Source of the DNA: Berghia stephanieae
Lineage: Eukaryota; Mollusca; Gastropoda; Nudibranchia; Aeolidiidae
Assembly (NCBI GenBank): GCA_034508935.3
Contig: CM067455.1
Coordinates: forward strand, 13,470,076-13,534,075
DNA: 64,000 nucleotides
Direction: 5' to 3'
Each line of letters starts with the position of its first letter. Position 1 is the stretch's first letter. A program made the translations under genes and the position numbers. The notes under the pieces were generated by a model. The model had not been told where the DNA came from. It made no database searches and saw only the letters and a program-made list of their open reading frames with translations. Of the stretch, positions 34,793 to 48,392 are shown piece after piece.

Positions 34793-37700
34793 AGCACATA
34801 CTCTCCCAATGCGTATCGTAAGGCTGCAATCTCCTGCCTAAATAGCCTAGATTAGTTGATGTCTATCGCTAGAAGTGATATATCATTTTAAAAATCATAT
34901 CCTTTTCTCTATTTTTACATTGATATGTCGTTTGGACTGTTATGGATGTGTGTTGTTCATAGACATTAAAACATTCAAAGACTATCATTATTTATTTTAT
35001 CCAATATTTCAGCTAGAGCATGTCCTCTCATTCCCCATTAGATGCACCATTTAACCCTTTTCTTCCAGGGACGCCACTTTAGTTTTGGTTTTTGACTTTT
35101 TGGAAATGACTTTAGATATTTTACCAAGTCTTTCAGAAATTTTCTTTTTTTGTTTTGTTTGTTTTGTTTTATACGTTCTAAGTGGCATCTCTTTTCCCTG
35201 TTATTCTGTAGTTTTTAATTCTTACAGTCTAGGAATCATATTCAAGTGTATATAGAGTGTTTGGACAACATGGATGATATCAGACATCTTGTTTGATGGA
35301 TTATCTATAATATACCTTCATTGAATGCCAAGCGACGGTATCTAATGATGCCATGGCGGAAGGGCTTGTTAAAAATACATTATTTGCGTTAAGGACTAAA
35401 CTTGCGAAACTTTTCATGTCATAGCAGCGGCATTAGACGTATAGTTGCATTGTCTTTTTAAGCTTGGTATCTTTTAATAGGTATACAGTCGTTGATTATG
35501 TGGACGAGACAGTTAACGAATACATTTTTTTAATGCGCCTTTGATAATTTCGTATATAATTTTTGAATTTTTGTTACATTACCTAGCGTGTCTCGAGGAT
35601 GTTGCACAAACTTTCTAACAATACAAAAAAAAAAAAAAAAAGATTCAGATTTATTGTATGTTAAGCCCCGACTGGGTTTTACTTCCGTATTTTCTGTTTC
35701 ATAGAAATTGTTAGCAATAAACAATCTGTCCTGTTTATAATTTCCCACTACCTACTTGAATTGAGTTTTGCTGCCAATGGGACTGTTAAAGAGAGAGAGA
35801 GAGAGAGAGTGCCGTTTGCGAAATGATTGCAAGTTCATAGAACTCTTATGATAGAACGCAAATGACGAGCTCATTGTTATGAGAAGTATTAATCATTACC
35901 CTGAGTGTTAATCACAACCATGAGAGCAATCTAAGTCAAAAAGGACGTATTTAAACAGTCTTCGTATGAGAAGACGAGGAAGTACGCGACATTCTTAACC
36001 CTGAAGATTTTAAAGTCTTTAGAGATGTTGAAAGTCTTGATGTCGACATGCCACAGATGTCAAATACCCATCAAGGAAGGAAAGAAAATCAGCAAAACGA
36101 CAGCGACGATAACAGCAAAGACAACAATAGATGGAGCACCAGCAAAAATAAATTATAAATAACTTGTAATATTAGTTTACAAATTGCTTACCAATTATTA
36201 TCCATAATCAATTTTTTTTTGTTTAAAAAAAAATAATTCCCAAGTATTTGTTCACATTTTGTTTCGATCAATACAAGGGAAAAAACGAGAAGATTTACAC
36301 CGTGGTAAGGGTTGCCTTTAACATTCAATCGGCCTTCACCTCCGTTTTTATGTGGATAAAGTACAGTGACATTGAAATCTTTTCTAATTGAGTTGAAAAT
36401 CTAGAATATTTTGTAAGACCAATTTAATAATTACCTATTGATCGAAAGATTGTTGATGGATTTGTTTTCCTTTTAACATAATTATTGAGCCGAGTTTCTT
36501 TTAGCAACCTCTACGACGGCAGTTACATTCAAGAAGAACTTAGGCCTATATATCTGTTTTGTTCATGTTAGTTGTTTCCCCTGTTTTGACGTTTTTGTCG
36601 TCACAATGCACTTTATTTGTACACCGTGCCGTGTGTTTTGCTGTATTGTGTACAACTCTGCATATCTTTTTGTCAGTTGTGTCTCTTTCCATAAAAAATA
36701 AGTTCATAAATAAATAGATTTTACATGTCTCGGAAATAGTATATGTTATACGTCTTCACACAAATAGAACTTATTTAGAAATGTATTATAGTATATTGCA
36801 TAATGTATCTCTTTTTATTTAGGGCTTGTTTACCTTTCTAATTTGCACGCTGATTCAAACTCAGACGAATATTTTATAGTTTTTTAGCTTAAATTTTGAA
36901 TTTTTTGGTAATTAGTGGACAAGCCTCATTTAGAAAATATATATCAGCAAAATGGAAAATGCAAAAAAGTTTGTTTTGTTTTTTAGCCCCTTGCCTTTTT
37001 TTTCTTCTTTTTCTTTTCTTCATCTTATGTTTTTATTAGTGATTATTTTTTTCTTTTTATATGAATTTTTTTAATTTGTGTGTTTGTCATTAGTCAGTGA
37101 TTGGGCTAATGTGTGTGATCTTAATCAGCAGCAACATCATCAACATCAATTGAAACAACACTAACAATCAGCCTTTACATATACATAGTTTTTTTTTATT
37201 GACATTGGTAGGACACTGTACACCACAACGACATTTTATCAACCGCTTCTGAACACAAACACAACATTTTCTGATCATGTTTTCATTCTCTTTTCTGATT
37301 AAATATATATCTCAAGAAATATTCTATCATGTTATCTAAATCATTCGATTCCATCCCTTAACCATGCATGTCACTTCTAATGAATACGTTATCTTTCCTC
37401 ACTACATTTATCCTCATCATCAATCTTGTCATCTTTCACTTCTCTTCCACCAACCATCCCAACTGCATACTATCTACCCCTGTTCTCCCCTTCAACTGTT
37501 TGAAAATCTCAAATATTTTTCAATGATGTTTTTTTTTAAAAATCATGTTTGTTTAGTTATCGTATTTGTCTATTTCTTTCTTTTCTTCTCTTTTTTTTCT
37601 AGTTATAAAATACATTTGCAGGATAGTTGCCAGTGACTTCTTTAGACCAAGCATGCTGTTGCCTTCATCGCGACTCTACTATATACTGTCTCTACATCTT

Positions 37701-38904
37701 CTATAATAATTATATTTACTATGTCAATCAGTCAGTCAGATTAGCTGTTTTCTCACCAATTAATTATTCGTAGATGGGAATTTGCCGGGGGGGGGGGGGG
37801 GGGGAGAGCTAAGTGCCCTATTGAGAGGGTTCACACTTAAGTGGAATCAGAAAGATTATAAAACAATTCGATTTTGTTGTTGTTGTCGTCAGGATGATAT
37901 GCTGTTGAGATAATGATATAGAATTGAAACTAAGTAGAAAATTGCATGATAATGCATCAGATTTCGACCATCTATTTAGATTCTCCAAATCGGGTTTTCA
38001 AGCTTGTTAACCGTTATTTTCTAAATCCAGCCTATGGATTTTGTGGGAAACTTTTTAGTATCAATTGTTCACTGTAAATAACATAGTGTATTTTATATCC
38101 AGATCTTTAGCATATTGTTGATTGCTTATCATAAAGTTTGATAATATAATATGTTAAGTTTGTTCAAAATTGATCATAATTTATGCATCAACGACGTGGG
38201 GATTAAAAAAAAAGTATACGGCATTTTTTTTCAAAGTTGTTCAGTTGTAATTGATTTTCAAGATAAATATTAAAAGGAAAAGATCTCTCTATGTTCAAGT
38301 CATTTACGACACAAAGAATCATATACATTGTCATCATAGAAGTTGTCATTATCTGAACGGGTAAAATAAAACCCAAACAAACTTGGAAATGATTCTTTAT
38401 ATCCAGCTTTATTTCTGACTGACTGAAAGGCTAGCTTGTCATTATTTATTTATTTATTTATTGAATTATTTAGATTATCAATGCAATTTATCAACTCCAG
38501 GTAACCTTCTGCACATTGCATTTTGTTAACGCACGAAATTGGTTCAAAACCTTAATACCCAACTGAACTTCCACACTAATCAAGTAATGATTTCGTAAAT
38601 ATTAGAATCCCCCCCCCCCACCCCACTATTATAATAGTACTAGTACTAACATTGATTACAACTTGTACTCTTTATTAAAGTATTTTAAAGGGCATTAACA
38701 ATTCATAGCTTTCTTTGATTTTTGAAAAGTAGGTTCAATAATTACAAATTTGGTCCAGAGTACCTTGATTTTAGCTATTATGAACCAAATTAAATTTTTG
38801 TGAGAAAATATGTTTCAAGAAATATCTACTGTAAATATTTATTTTACCAAAGTTACTGGAAATAGGAATATAATGATAATTACTTAAAGCAAACAGGAGT
38901 TTTC
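34793..38904. other. 4.1 kb of AT-rich intron, nothing recognised
   Basis: Short GA and poly-G runs (35789, 37787) only. No exon with a phase-1 entry and coding character, no RNA gene and no repeat family known from the rest of the window was found by eye. Confidence 0.55.
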
Positions 38905-38905
38905 A

Positions 38906-38975
<70 letters not shown>
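38905..38975. repeat. (AAT)n microsatellite
   Basis: About 23 AAT units. Confidence 0.97.
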
Positions 38976-38976
<1 letters not shown>

Positions 38977-39237
38977 GAGCGGTATCATCAATCATGAGGA
39001 GAATCTTGCGCTTATCTCTTCTATAAAATCCGAGAGCTATTTTGTGTAGTTGCTTTTAGATTTCCTATTTAACGATATCACATAGTAATTATACCGTCAA
39101 TTTTCCCTCATATCATGGTCCAATAAGGGTTGCGGCATAATGTGTCCTTAAGAGACCTTCTATACTACTCATTGATAGGTTTGCGAATTATCAATAAAAT
39201 GACAAATAAACAATAAATCAAACAAGAACAGTAGCAC

Positions 39238-39329
39238 CACCAACATTAACAACAACAACAAGAACAACAACAACAACAACAAAAAGAACAAGAAGAGGAA
39301 GAACAACAAAAACAACAATAAACAAAACA

Positions 39330-39405
<76 letters not shown>

Positions 39406-39419
39406 TAACAATAATAATA

Positions 39420-39481
<62 letters not shown>

Positions 39482-39612
39482 TGATGATGATGACGATGAT
39501 GACAAAAATAAAAAGAATGATAATAATTATGATAATGATAATGATTATAATACGATGATGTTGATGAAGAAGAAGAAGATGATGATGATGGTGATAGCGA
39601 TGATAAGAATAA
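39238..39612. repeat. Compound (AAC)n-(AAT)n-(GAT)n microsatellite
   Basis: AAC-rich, then about 150 bases of AAT, then GAT units. The Leu, Ile and Ser frames are artefacts. Confidence 0.95.
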
Positions 39613-39787
39613 TAATATCACCTAAACGAGCAGGTCCTGTCAAACTAATATCAATGCATACAATTATTGTCGGTATAAAAACAATCTAAAAATAGTTTAA
39701 GCATTGGTTTTTGCACATCTTTTTTGTTTTAAATACTCCTTTTGTATTTGTTAAGAGATCAAAATCCAGTCTTCTTTACGTTAAATG

Positions 39788-39973
39788 AGATAGTGTGCGC
39801 TTGGTGATGAAACTCACAACATCCGGAAATATAACGGACCAACACACAAAACTGTGTGAAATCTTGGTCATTTATAGTCTGGTTATATCGTTTAGTGAGA
39901 ATTACTCATAAACGTGAATGTCAACAATCAATAACAAAAACATGAGTGACGTCAACTTCATTCTATCTATAGC
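39788..39973. mobile_element. 190-bp interspersed repeat, copy 1
   Basis: It begins GATAGTGTGCGCTTGG, contains GGACCAACACACAAAA, TTATAGTCTGG and AGTGACGTCAACTTC, and ends CTATCTATAG. The ends (TATAGATAG/CTATCTATA) are short inverted repeats. Two further copies in the same orientation are at 41957 and 62215. Confidence 0.82.
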
Positions 39974-41956
39974 GTGCGCACACTAACACAGACACACTCT
40001 CACACAAAGAAAAAAAATCAAAACATGCATACACACACACACACACCATAAACTATCTGGCAAAGGAAAGTGACTTCAAAATACAATGTGTTGAAGAACG
40101 CAACTCTCGACGACCTTCATCGTTGATCGATGACAAAGGGGTAACAGGCAATATGAAAGATGTTTTAATACAACCATCAGCCTATGTTGTTCCACGTTTA
40201 ATTATACTATATCCCAGCATTCCTGTTTTGAGAAGTTCTCTAACCCCTCATGGTGTATATTGTCAACACTGCTCTACAATGACAATTTAAAAAAAAAACA
40301 TTTTGGCCAGCAAACTTTTTCGCCCCCAAATAAATATCGACCATTTAAAATGAATCTCAAACTTGTTTTTAAAAAAATCTTCAACATCAAAAAAAAAAAA
40401 TGTCGGGTTTGAGATTTTTTTGGGGGCAGTTTAGAGCCCAGTTTAATTGGTTGATATTTTAAGATATTATTTTCTGGCCAAAATAAATAAATAAATAAAA
40501 AAAAAAAAACAGAAAAAAAATAAATAACGACTAATTGTCAGAGTAAGGCAGCCCATTCCTCCCCTCTCTGTCACAACGCAATTTATTACTCACAATAGAA
40601 AATAAACCTCAAAGAATACATACAGACTGTCACTATAATCTTGGAACTACTTTGAGGAGCAGGAAGGGGTTCATAAGGACGGCATATTATACTACCAGCT
40701 CTTGAGGGAGCCAGTGCACGAACATTAATAAATCGTCATGCTAACTTCACACAGGCATCCAGCAGCATTTTTTGGAGGAGTCCTCAATTAAAAAAACCCA
40801 AAATGTTTAAATAATATATTATAACGTACGTATTCGTAAAGATTGATTGGACAAGAGACAATAGTTGATGTATTTCCAATTTTATTGGGTGCATAATAAT
40901 TGCATGTTTATTCCTAGTGTTGGAAAGGCGTTTGTTTTATTAACTGTTGGTTGTTAAAAAAATGTTTTTTGATATGTTTTTGTTCTTTATTTATTATGTT
41001 TGTGTTTTAACGAGTCTTCATACTTTATTTTTAGTTTCAGTGAAAGGGGGGGGGGGGGGGGTGGAGGGGTTGCGAGGGAGGGATAAACCTAACCAAAAAA
41101 AAAACAACAACAACAAAGAACAACGTGGCTCTAATAGTGTTTTCTGCTCGGGGTACTTATGGATTGTCATTTTTTTTCTCTTTAATTAATTTTTTTTTTT
41201 TTTTTCGTTTTCTACTTTATTTTTTGCTATACAATCTCTCTTGTCAATGACATTTTCAAAGTGTGAGGAAGACAAATTTTCTCTTCTTCTTCTTCTTCTT
41301 CTTCTGATCAGTATTAGCACATTCAAGGTGAAAGCATGAAACGTAACTGCATGGTTTGATCTTGTCATTTGTCGTGATGGTAATGTTTCGTGTCTTCCTT
41401 CCCAGTCCGTGCGTGTCTTTCTGTCTGTCTGTCTGCGTTTTATTAATCAATATTGTTTGTTTCCTTATTGTAAGATGTGTGAGTTACACGAGTGATGAGA
41501 TTAATAAATCGAGAATGGGTTACTGAAGTCGTCAGCGTGGATGTGTATTTCTGTGCGCGCGCATGTGTGTCAATAAACGAGGAACCAGTACAAAACATGA
41601 CGCATTTTCTACTCGTGTTTTGGTCTTTTAGGAATTTGAGAATGTAATATTAAAAAAGAAGAAGAAAGAAACAAAACAAACAGTCAGAAAACAAGTAATG
41701 GGGCTTGCCGTATTTCAACTTACGTCATTTCTTCTTATCTGCATGCTATTGCTATGTGCAGGTTAAAGTTCAGTTAAATTTGCTATAGCTTAGTTGGTGA
41801 AATGAAAGCAGTGGTGATGCAGCATTTCCTTTTCGGTGTCAGCGATTGGTGAACATTATAAATATTGGGTATGGATGGAGGTTTTAACTCCAAGCGTGGT
41901 CTGAATTAAAATATGGGATGAAAAAAGAGCAGGCGCTGAAATCGTAAGATAATAAT
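39974..41956. other. Intron stretch without recognised genes
   Basis: It holds a diverged palindromic foldback-family copy near 40300-40470 (GGCCAGCAAACTTTTTCGCC to ATATTATTTTCTGGCC), a poly-G at 41046 and a short (CTT)n at 41282. No exon seen. Confidence 0.6.
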
Positions 41957-42143
41957 ATAGATAGTATGCGCTTGGCTAAGAAGCTCTCAACATTGCCATC
42001 CGGAAGTAGAAAAGGACCAACACACAAAATTCTGTGTAACCATGAAGTTTTATAGTCTGGATAATACAGTTAAGTGAGAATTACTCACAAACCTGGATAG
42101 CAAAAAACAATTAATAACAAAGACCTCAGTGACGTCAACTTCT
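41957..42143. mobile_element. 190-bp interspersed repeat, copy 2
   Basis: TATAGATAGTATGCGCTTGG ... GGACCAACACACAAAATTCT ... CAGTGACGTCAACTTC ... TCTATCTAAAC. Closer to copy 3 than to copy 1 at its left end. Confidence 0.82.
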
Positions 42144-42460
42144 TTCTATCTAAACTCATTTAATGTATAAAGTAAAAGAGTATGAACATCAATAGGAAGT
42201 GTTTTTTCTATGTGAAAAGTATCTTGGCTTGGATACCCCATTTCCAGCGGTAAAATAGTATATAGCATTCATGTCATTGGTATCAAAGGTCAATTAACTA
42301 ACTTGTAAAACCTACTTATCTAACAACCAATCCTCTCTCCCCCCCCCCCCCCCCCCTAGGTTACCGAATGAGGACAGATTCATTTAAAGTCCGAATGGCT
42401 TAAATCTTCTCATATTTGAAAAGTTTAGTCTTAGTCGCATAAAGTGCCAAAACAATGTTA

Positions 42461-42542
<82 letters not shown>

Positions 42543-42563
42543 TAATAATAATAGTAATAATGA

Positions 42564-42659
<96 letters not shown>

Positions 42660-42683
42660 TATTGATGATGATGATGATGATGA

Positions 42684-42766
<83 letters not shown>
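42461..42766. repeat. Compound (AAT)n-(AGT)n microsatellite
   Basis: About 200 bases of AAT followed by GAT and then about 33 AGT units. A/C-rich low-complexity sequence with a poly-C continues to 42975. Confidence 0.97.
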
Positions 42767-43659
42767 TTTGTAGAATAATAATAAATGATACTAACGTCTT
42801 ATTTATCATCACCACCTCCCCCACACACAATTATAACAACAGCAAATACCCCCCCCCCCCCCCCGGGCCGCCCACAAAAAAAAAAACAAAAACAAAAAAA
42901 AAAAAAACAACTGAAAGCAAACAACCAACAAACAAAAACAACAACAACAAGGACAACAACAACAAAAATTAAAAATTTCTGCGCAGTAAAACTTTCAACA
43001 CCACACAAATCATGATTATATCAACCAATATCTTACTAATTAAGGAAATCGTCAGTTTGGAGTAAATTAGTCATTCACTTCGATTTTATAAATATAAATT
43101 TAGATTTAAATAGAGGCATGGGCATGCTATATAAAATAGAATAAATATCCAAAGATGACAACCAGGAAATACTCTTTGAGTCTTTTTCATTCATAGATAG
43201 TGTAGTGTATTGTATTAAATTTCAACCAAAACATTGTTGTCTGAAGTGTGTTACACCCTTTGATTGCAAAGACCCGCTTCAATATTCAAAAGTGATTTAT
43301 ATTATGTCATTTTGTCATTTATGGTCAATTTCCAAAACCATATTATTATGCTGTCTCCAAATTACATACCTAGAGTTATATCTGAAAATGCATAGACTAA
43401 TTATAATTTGTGAACTTTGAAAAGTATTTTTAGTTGGGCCATGTGCCCTTTATTTGTAAAGTTGGAACATTCAAACTCTCCTTTTAAAATCACTTCAGAG
43501 AGATTTTAGGAATTGTATCTTCTCTACCCTACTCTGAAAAGGAGGGAAAAAAAAAAACAAAAACAAAACTCGTTTTTGAAATTTTGGTCAGAAAACTCGT
43601 CCTTCACTTAACGATAGAATAGTCTCAGGTTGAGTTGTTTTTTGTTTTCTTAAATATCT

Positions 43660-43918
43660 AAACGTGCTCAAATCGCTTTACAAAGGATCCCTGACCAACA
43701 GCAACACGTAGCGTGTAGAACTAGATATGGCGCCTGTTAGGCGATATTACAATTTTTTCCCCACAGATACAACGCCGTTAACGACCAGGTACTCATTTTA
43801 CACCTGAGTACGGTGAGGGAATTTGAGTATAGAGCCTTTTCCAAGGAAAAAAGCGAGGTTCGAACCCAGGACCTTCCGATGTCAAAGCGATTGTCATACC
43901 ACAAGACCACATAGCTGC
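43660..43918 (-). repeat. SINE family A copy, reverse strand
   Basis: AAACGTGCTCAAATCGCTTT at the left (3' end) and CCACAAGACCACATAGCTGC at the right (head), with the B box GGTTCGAACCC readable. A foldback-family fragment lies just upstream (43550-43640). Confidence 0.92.
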
Positions 43919-43925
43919 CTTTTTT

Positions 43926-44095
<170 letters not shown>

Positions 44096-44348
44096 GACAA
44101 GATAAGGGTCATTATAAGCGATTAATCTTTGAAGGGCGAGTTTTCTGACCAAAAGTTTTAAAAACTTGTTTTTTAAAAAAAAGAGTTTGACAAGACTATG
44201 TCGTATTCTAAAGGTTTTGGAAATTGCTTGCAGTTCATTCAGTGATGCAATCCTATCCATTATGTAAGAATTATTTGCTTCTAATGAGTAGTGGATTCCT
44301 ATTTTCTTTCAGGAACCGCATGACTATGCTTCCAGCATCCACCCCTGC

Positions 44349-44369
44349 ATTATTATTATTATTATTATT

Positions 44370-44446
<77 letters not shown>

Positions 44447-44478
44447 TATTATTATTATTATTATTATTGTTAGTATTA
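44349..44478. repeat. (ATT)n-(ATC)n-(ATT)n microsatellite
   Basis: A central ATC block of about 27 units is flanked by ATT units. Confidence 0.97.
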
Positions 44479-45239
44479 GTATTCTTATTATTTGCATCTA
44501 CTACCTACATCAACCTCTTCCCGCACACATTTATTGCCATTTTTTCAGATGAACACCCAAGTGTGATTTCGTATTTCCCACGTTCGATGCATCTGCATAA
44601 AAGATAAACATACTATCTTATTACTACTTATAAACATCCACCACTTTATTACTGATGATTGACAGGAACGCCAGAATTATAAAGATAGCTATAAAACTTC
44701 CAATTCTAAGAAAAAAAAGTATCATTTAGAGTCGAACCCAAGCCGTCCGGATATAAAAGCGGACGATTGGCCAAAATTGACATAAAAGCTGCCTCGACAA
44801 CGTTGATTCTTGAATGGCTATTTAAAATCCACAGATTTTGTTTTTTTTTTGTTTTTGTTTTATGTTTACAAATCTGGAATGGGGAATGAATTTCAAAAAT
44901 TTCCCCATCCTCTATTTTTCTAGTCTGAAATGTTCACCCTGCTCGACTCACAGAGTGACAAGGAAACCATTCTTGATTACCAAGCTTGAAGCAAATAAAT
45001 AGACATTTCTTTTACTTCTAATCTACTCTAGCACCCCCCCCCCCCCCCCCTTCCACCTTTAATAAACCATATAATATTTTCTTTTACAGCTGTCACGCGA
45101 CAATTTTTCTTTCTCATGTTATGATGATGAGCATTAATTGCATATGATAACTGCATATAACTCATTCTATAGCATGTTTTACTCCTCTTCTTCACATTGA
45201 AATTTTGATTGCACAGAATCTAAATTTATTTCACAATCA

Positions 45240-45254
45240 ATCTCTCTCTCTCTC

Positions 45255-45327
<73 letters not shown>

Positions 45328-45375
45328 CCTCTTCTCTCTCTTCCTCTCTCCCCCCCCTCTCTCCTCTTGCCCTCC
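45240..45375. repeat. (CT)n tract upstream of the GPI exon
   Basis: About 135 bases of CT-rich sequence end 120 bases before the acceptor at 45495. Long intronic CT tracts can bind polypyrimidine-tract proteins, so a role in choosing this exon is possible but only inferred. Confidence 0.96.
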
Positions 45376-45495
45376 TTCCTTTCTGTCCTATATCTCTGCT
45401 CGCAGTGTTATTTCAATTATTATTTTCCTGTCACAATTTCTGCATCTTCCAAAATAAGCATTGGACTAATGGCGGCCTTTTCTTTTGCCTTTCAG

Positions 45496-45590
45496 CATCG
45501 GGAAGTATGGGAGATGGGGCCTGCGTACTGGGCACCAGCGTATTCACTGTGTTCCTGATGTCGCTCGCAGCATGTCTCTCTCGTCTGTGA
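45496..45590 (+). CDS. Fas2: Terminal exon encoding GPI-attachment signal
   Basis: The acceptor TTTTGCCTTTCAG opens a phase-1-compatible frame that gives SGSMGDGA, then CVLGTSVFTVFLMSLAACL, ends SRL and stops at TGA. Small residues (Ser, Gly, Asp, Ala) followed by about 18 hydrophobic residues up to the stop form a classical glycosylphosphatidylinositol signal. GPI-anchored isoforms are known for NCAM, FasII and apCAM. From 24355, 27931 or 31062 the junction codon is Thr or Ala. GC content is well above the flanks, which supports coding. A long (CT)n tract lies 120-260 bases upstream. The attachment residue is probably one of the Ser or Gly in SGSMGDG. Confidence 0.78.
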
Positions 45591-46768
45591 TGCTCCTCAC
45601 TCGTTACGATCCTACTGCCTCATGATGCTAATGCTCCTATTCACATTTTATTTCCATCATCACCGTCACTATTATTATCATCATCATTCATCATTTTCAT
45701 CATGATTGTTGTATCTACTACTATATTTTAATTTCTAACTTTGCTTCTACCGCTACCACTCACTACCTACCACCACTGTCTCCACAACTACACACTTCTA
45801 CTACACACGTCATTCAAGCAACTTATCCATTCAGCTTCTTTCTAACCACAGCAATGACACACAATTGATATCTCTTTCCACTTCAAGCATCATGCTGTTA
45901 TGAATTATAAGATCACAACTGATTTTTATTTGGAGTTATGGTGAAGGCTAGAGTATGTGGCCGACATTTTTTTTGAATGAAAAGTTCCTTTAAGTTCAAA
46001 TGTCAAATTAGATATTCTTTCTTTGCTTTCCAATCCCCGTGCTTCAAACCTGTCAATCAGATTTATTTTCCCCTCCCCAAATTCCCTTATTTTGAGATTG
46101 TGGTTATTATTTGGTTTTCGATTAAAAAAAAAAAAAATTATCGATTTTAAGGTTTGGTTTATTTTCTGACTTCTTTTGTTTTTCTTATGCTTCTATTAAA
46201 AAAAAAACAAAAAAAAAAAAAAAACAACAGTTTTGATTTTTAGCTTCGTTATTTTAGCTTCATTTATTTGTCAGATTTTTCCCCCTCCTATTTCCACTTA
46301 AAAAAAAAAATACGGTCTCCTCCAAGACATGGCAGGTCTGAAATATCTATGAATTTTTTTTATTTTATTATTTTTTTTTCTTGCTTGTTGCTATCATTTT
46401 TTCTCCCCCCATCTTTTTCTTTTATTCGTATACGATTGATGTAACGGGCTTTTGTTCATGATTATGATTTACAACTGTGACTTGACTATGCCGATGTATA
46501 GTTTTATAGTGATTGTAATTCTATGATTGTAATCGATTCTATGATTGTATTCTGATTACCTCTGTCTGGCCCATTTATTTTAAGTTTTCGTCTCTCACTC
46601 AAATTCAAATTAATTTCGATTTGCCATTTTAAATAACAATTTAATTAAAAACAAAGTTGTGTAACTTTTCATGTTATGATGATTCTCCACAATTGTGTAC
46701 TACCTACATTAGATATCTTGTATGCTTGATATTCATATCTCTGCTAATACATTGGTACTTATCTATCT

Positions 46769-46928
46769 GTCTGTCTGTCTTTCTGCCTGTCTTTCTGTCT
46801 GTTTGCCTGTTTGACTGCCTTTCTGTACTGTCTGTCCGACTGGCTGTCTGCGTTTGTGTATTAAAATATTTCTGTCTGATCATCTGTCTATTTGTCTGTC
46901 TGACTATCTGTCTCTCCTCTGTCTGTCT
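46769..46928. repeat. Degenerate (TGTC)n array
   Basis: CTGT/CTGTC units with many changes give a Cys/Leu/Val-rich frame that is not a gene. Confidence 0.9.
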
Positions 46929-46963
46929 TGTCTATCTTCTGAATGTTTTGTTCTTCCTTTTCT

Positions 46964-47268
46964 TGTGCGGCTATGTGGTCTAGTGGTGTGACACTCACTT
47001 TCAGATCGGAAGGTCCTGGGTTCGAGCTTAGCTCGGCGCATAGTTGAGTCCTTGGAAAAGGCTCTTTACTCACATTCTCTCACCGTACTCAGGTGTAAAA
47101 TGAGTACCTGGCCGTTGACAGCTTTGTCTCTGTCGGAAATTTTTTTTGTATTATCGCCTATCAGGCTTCATGTCTTGTTCTATATGTTACGTGTTGCTGT
47201 CAGTCAGGGACCCTTTGTAAAGCGCTTTGAGCACGTTTTGTGATATTGCGCTATTTAAAAGCTAAAGT
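46964..47268 (+). repeat. SINE family A copy, near full length
   Basis: GCGGCTATGTGGTCTAGTGG, B box GGGTTCGAGCTTA, complete body and 3' end (AAGCGCTTTGAGCACGTTTT). The first copy downstream of the GPI exon. Confidence 0.94.
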
Positions 47269-47485
47269 TTTGTTTTTTTTTTCATTTCTTTTTCTTTATT
47301 AAGGTTTGCCACCAGAAATTTGACAGATAAAATATTCAATTTTAGTCCAATTTTTGCATAAAGATTTTTAAGAAATAAAAAAAATTCCTCATGACGTCCT
47401 AAATATTATGAAGTATGGTCGTTCAAATTTTTATTTCATCAAAAGAAAAAAAAATTATTTAATTTTTTATTTCACGCTGTACATT

Positions 47486-47934
<449 letters not shown>

Positions 47935-48139
47935 CATTCATCTTGCCATGGTTGAATAACAAACACCGCTCTGCACTGTCTCCATATCATTCATTGTTTT
48001 TGTTTTCTCATTGCCATAGAAACGAGTATAGACTTTCATAATATTAGAATGTCAATAAAAATAGGAGTGACTGACTTTTGGAGCATTGTTCAACGCTTTT
48101 TTTTTTTAGTATATCTCATCATTATATCTAGATACATAT

Positions 48140-48392
<253 letters not shown>

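Noticed and set aside
44311-44345. Acceptor TTTCTTTCAG followed by GAACCGCATGACTATGC as an alternative terminal exon
   Set aside because: In the required phase it reads only two codons before TGA.
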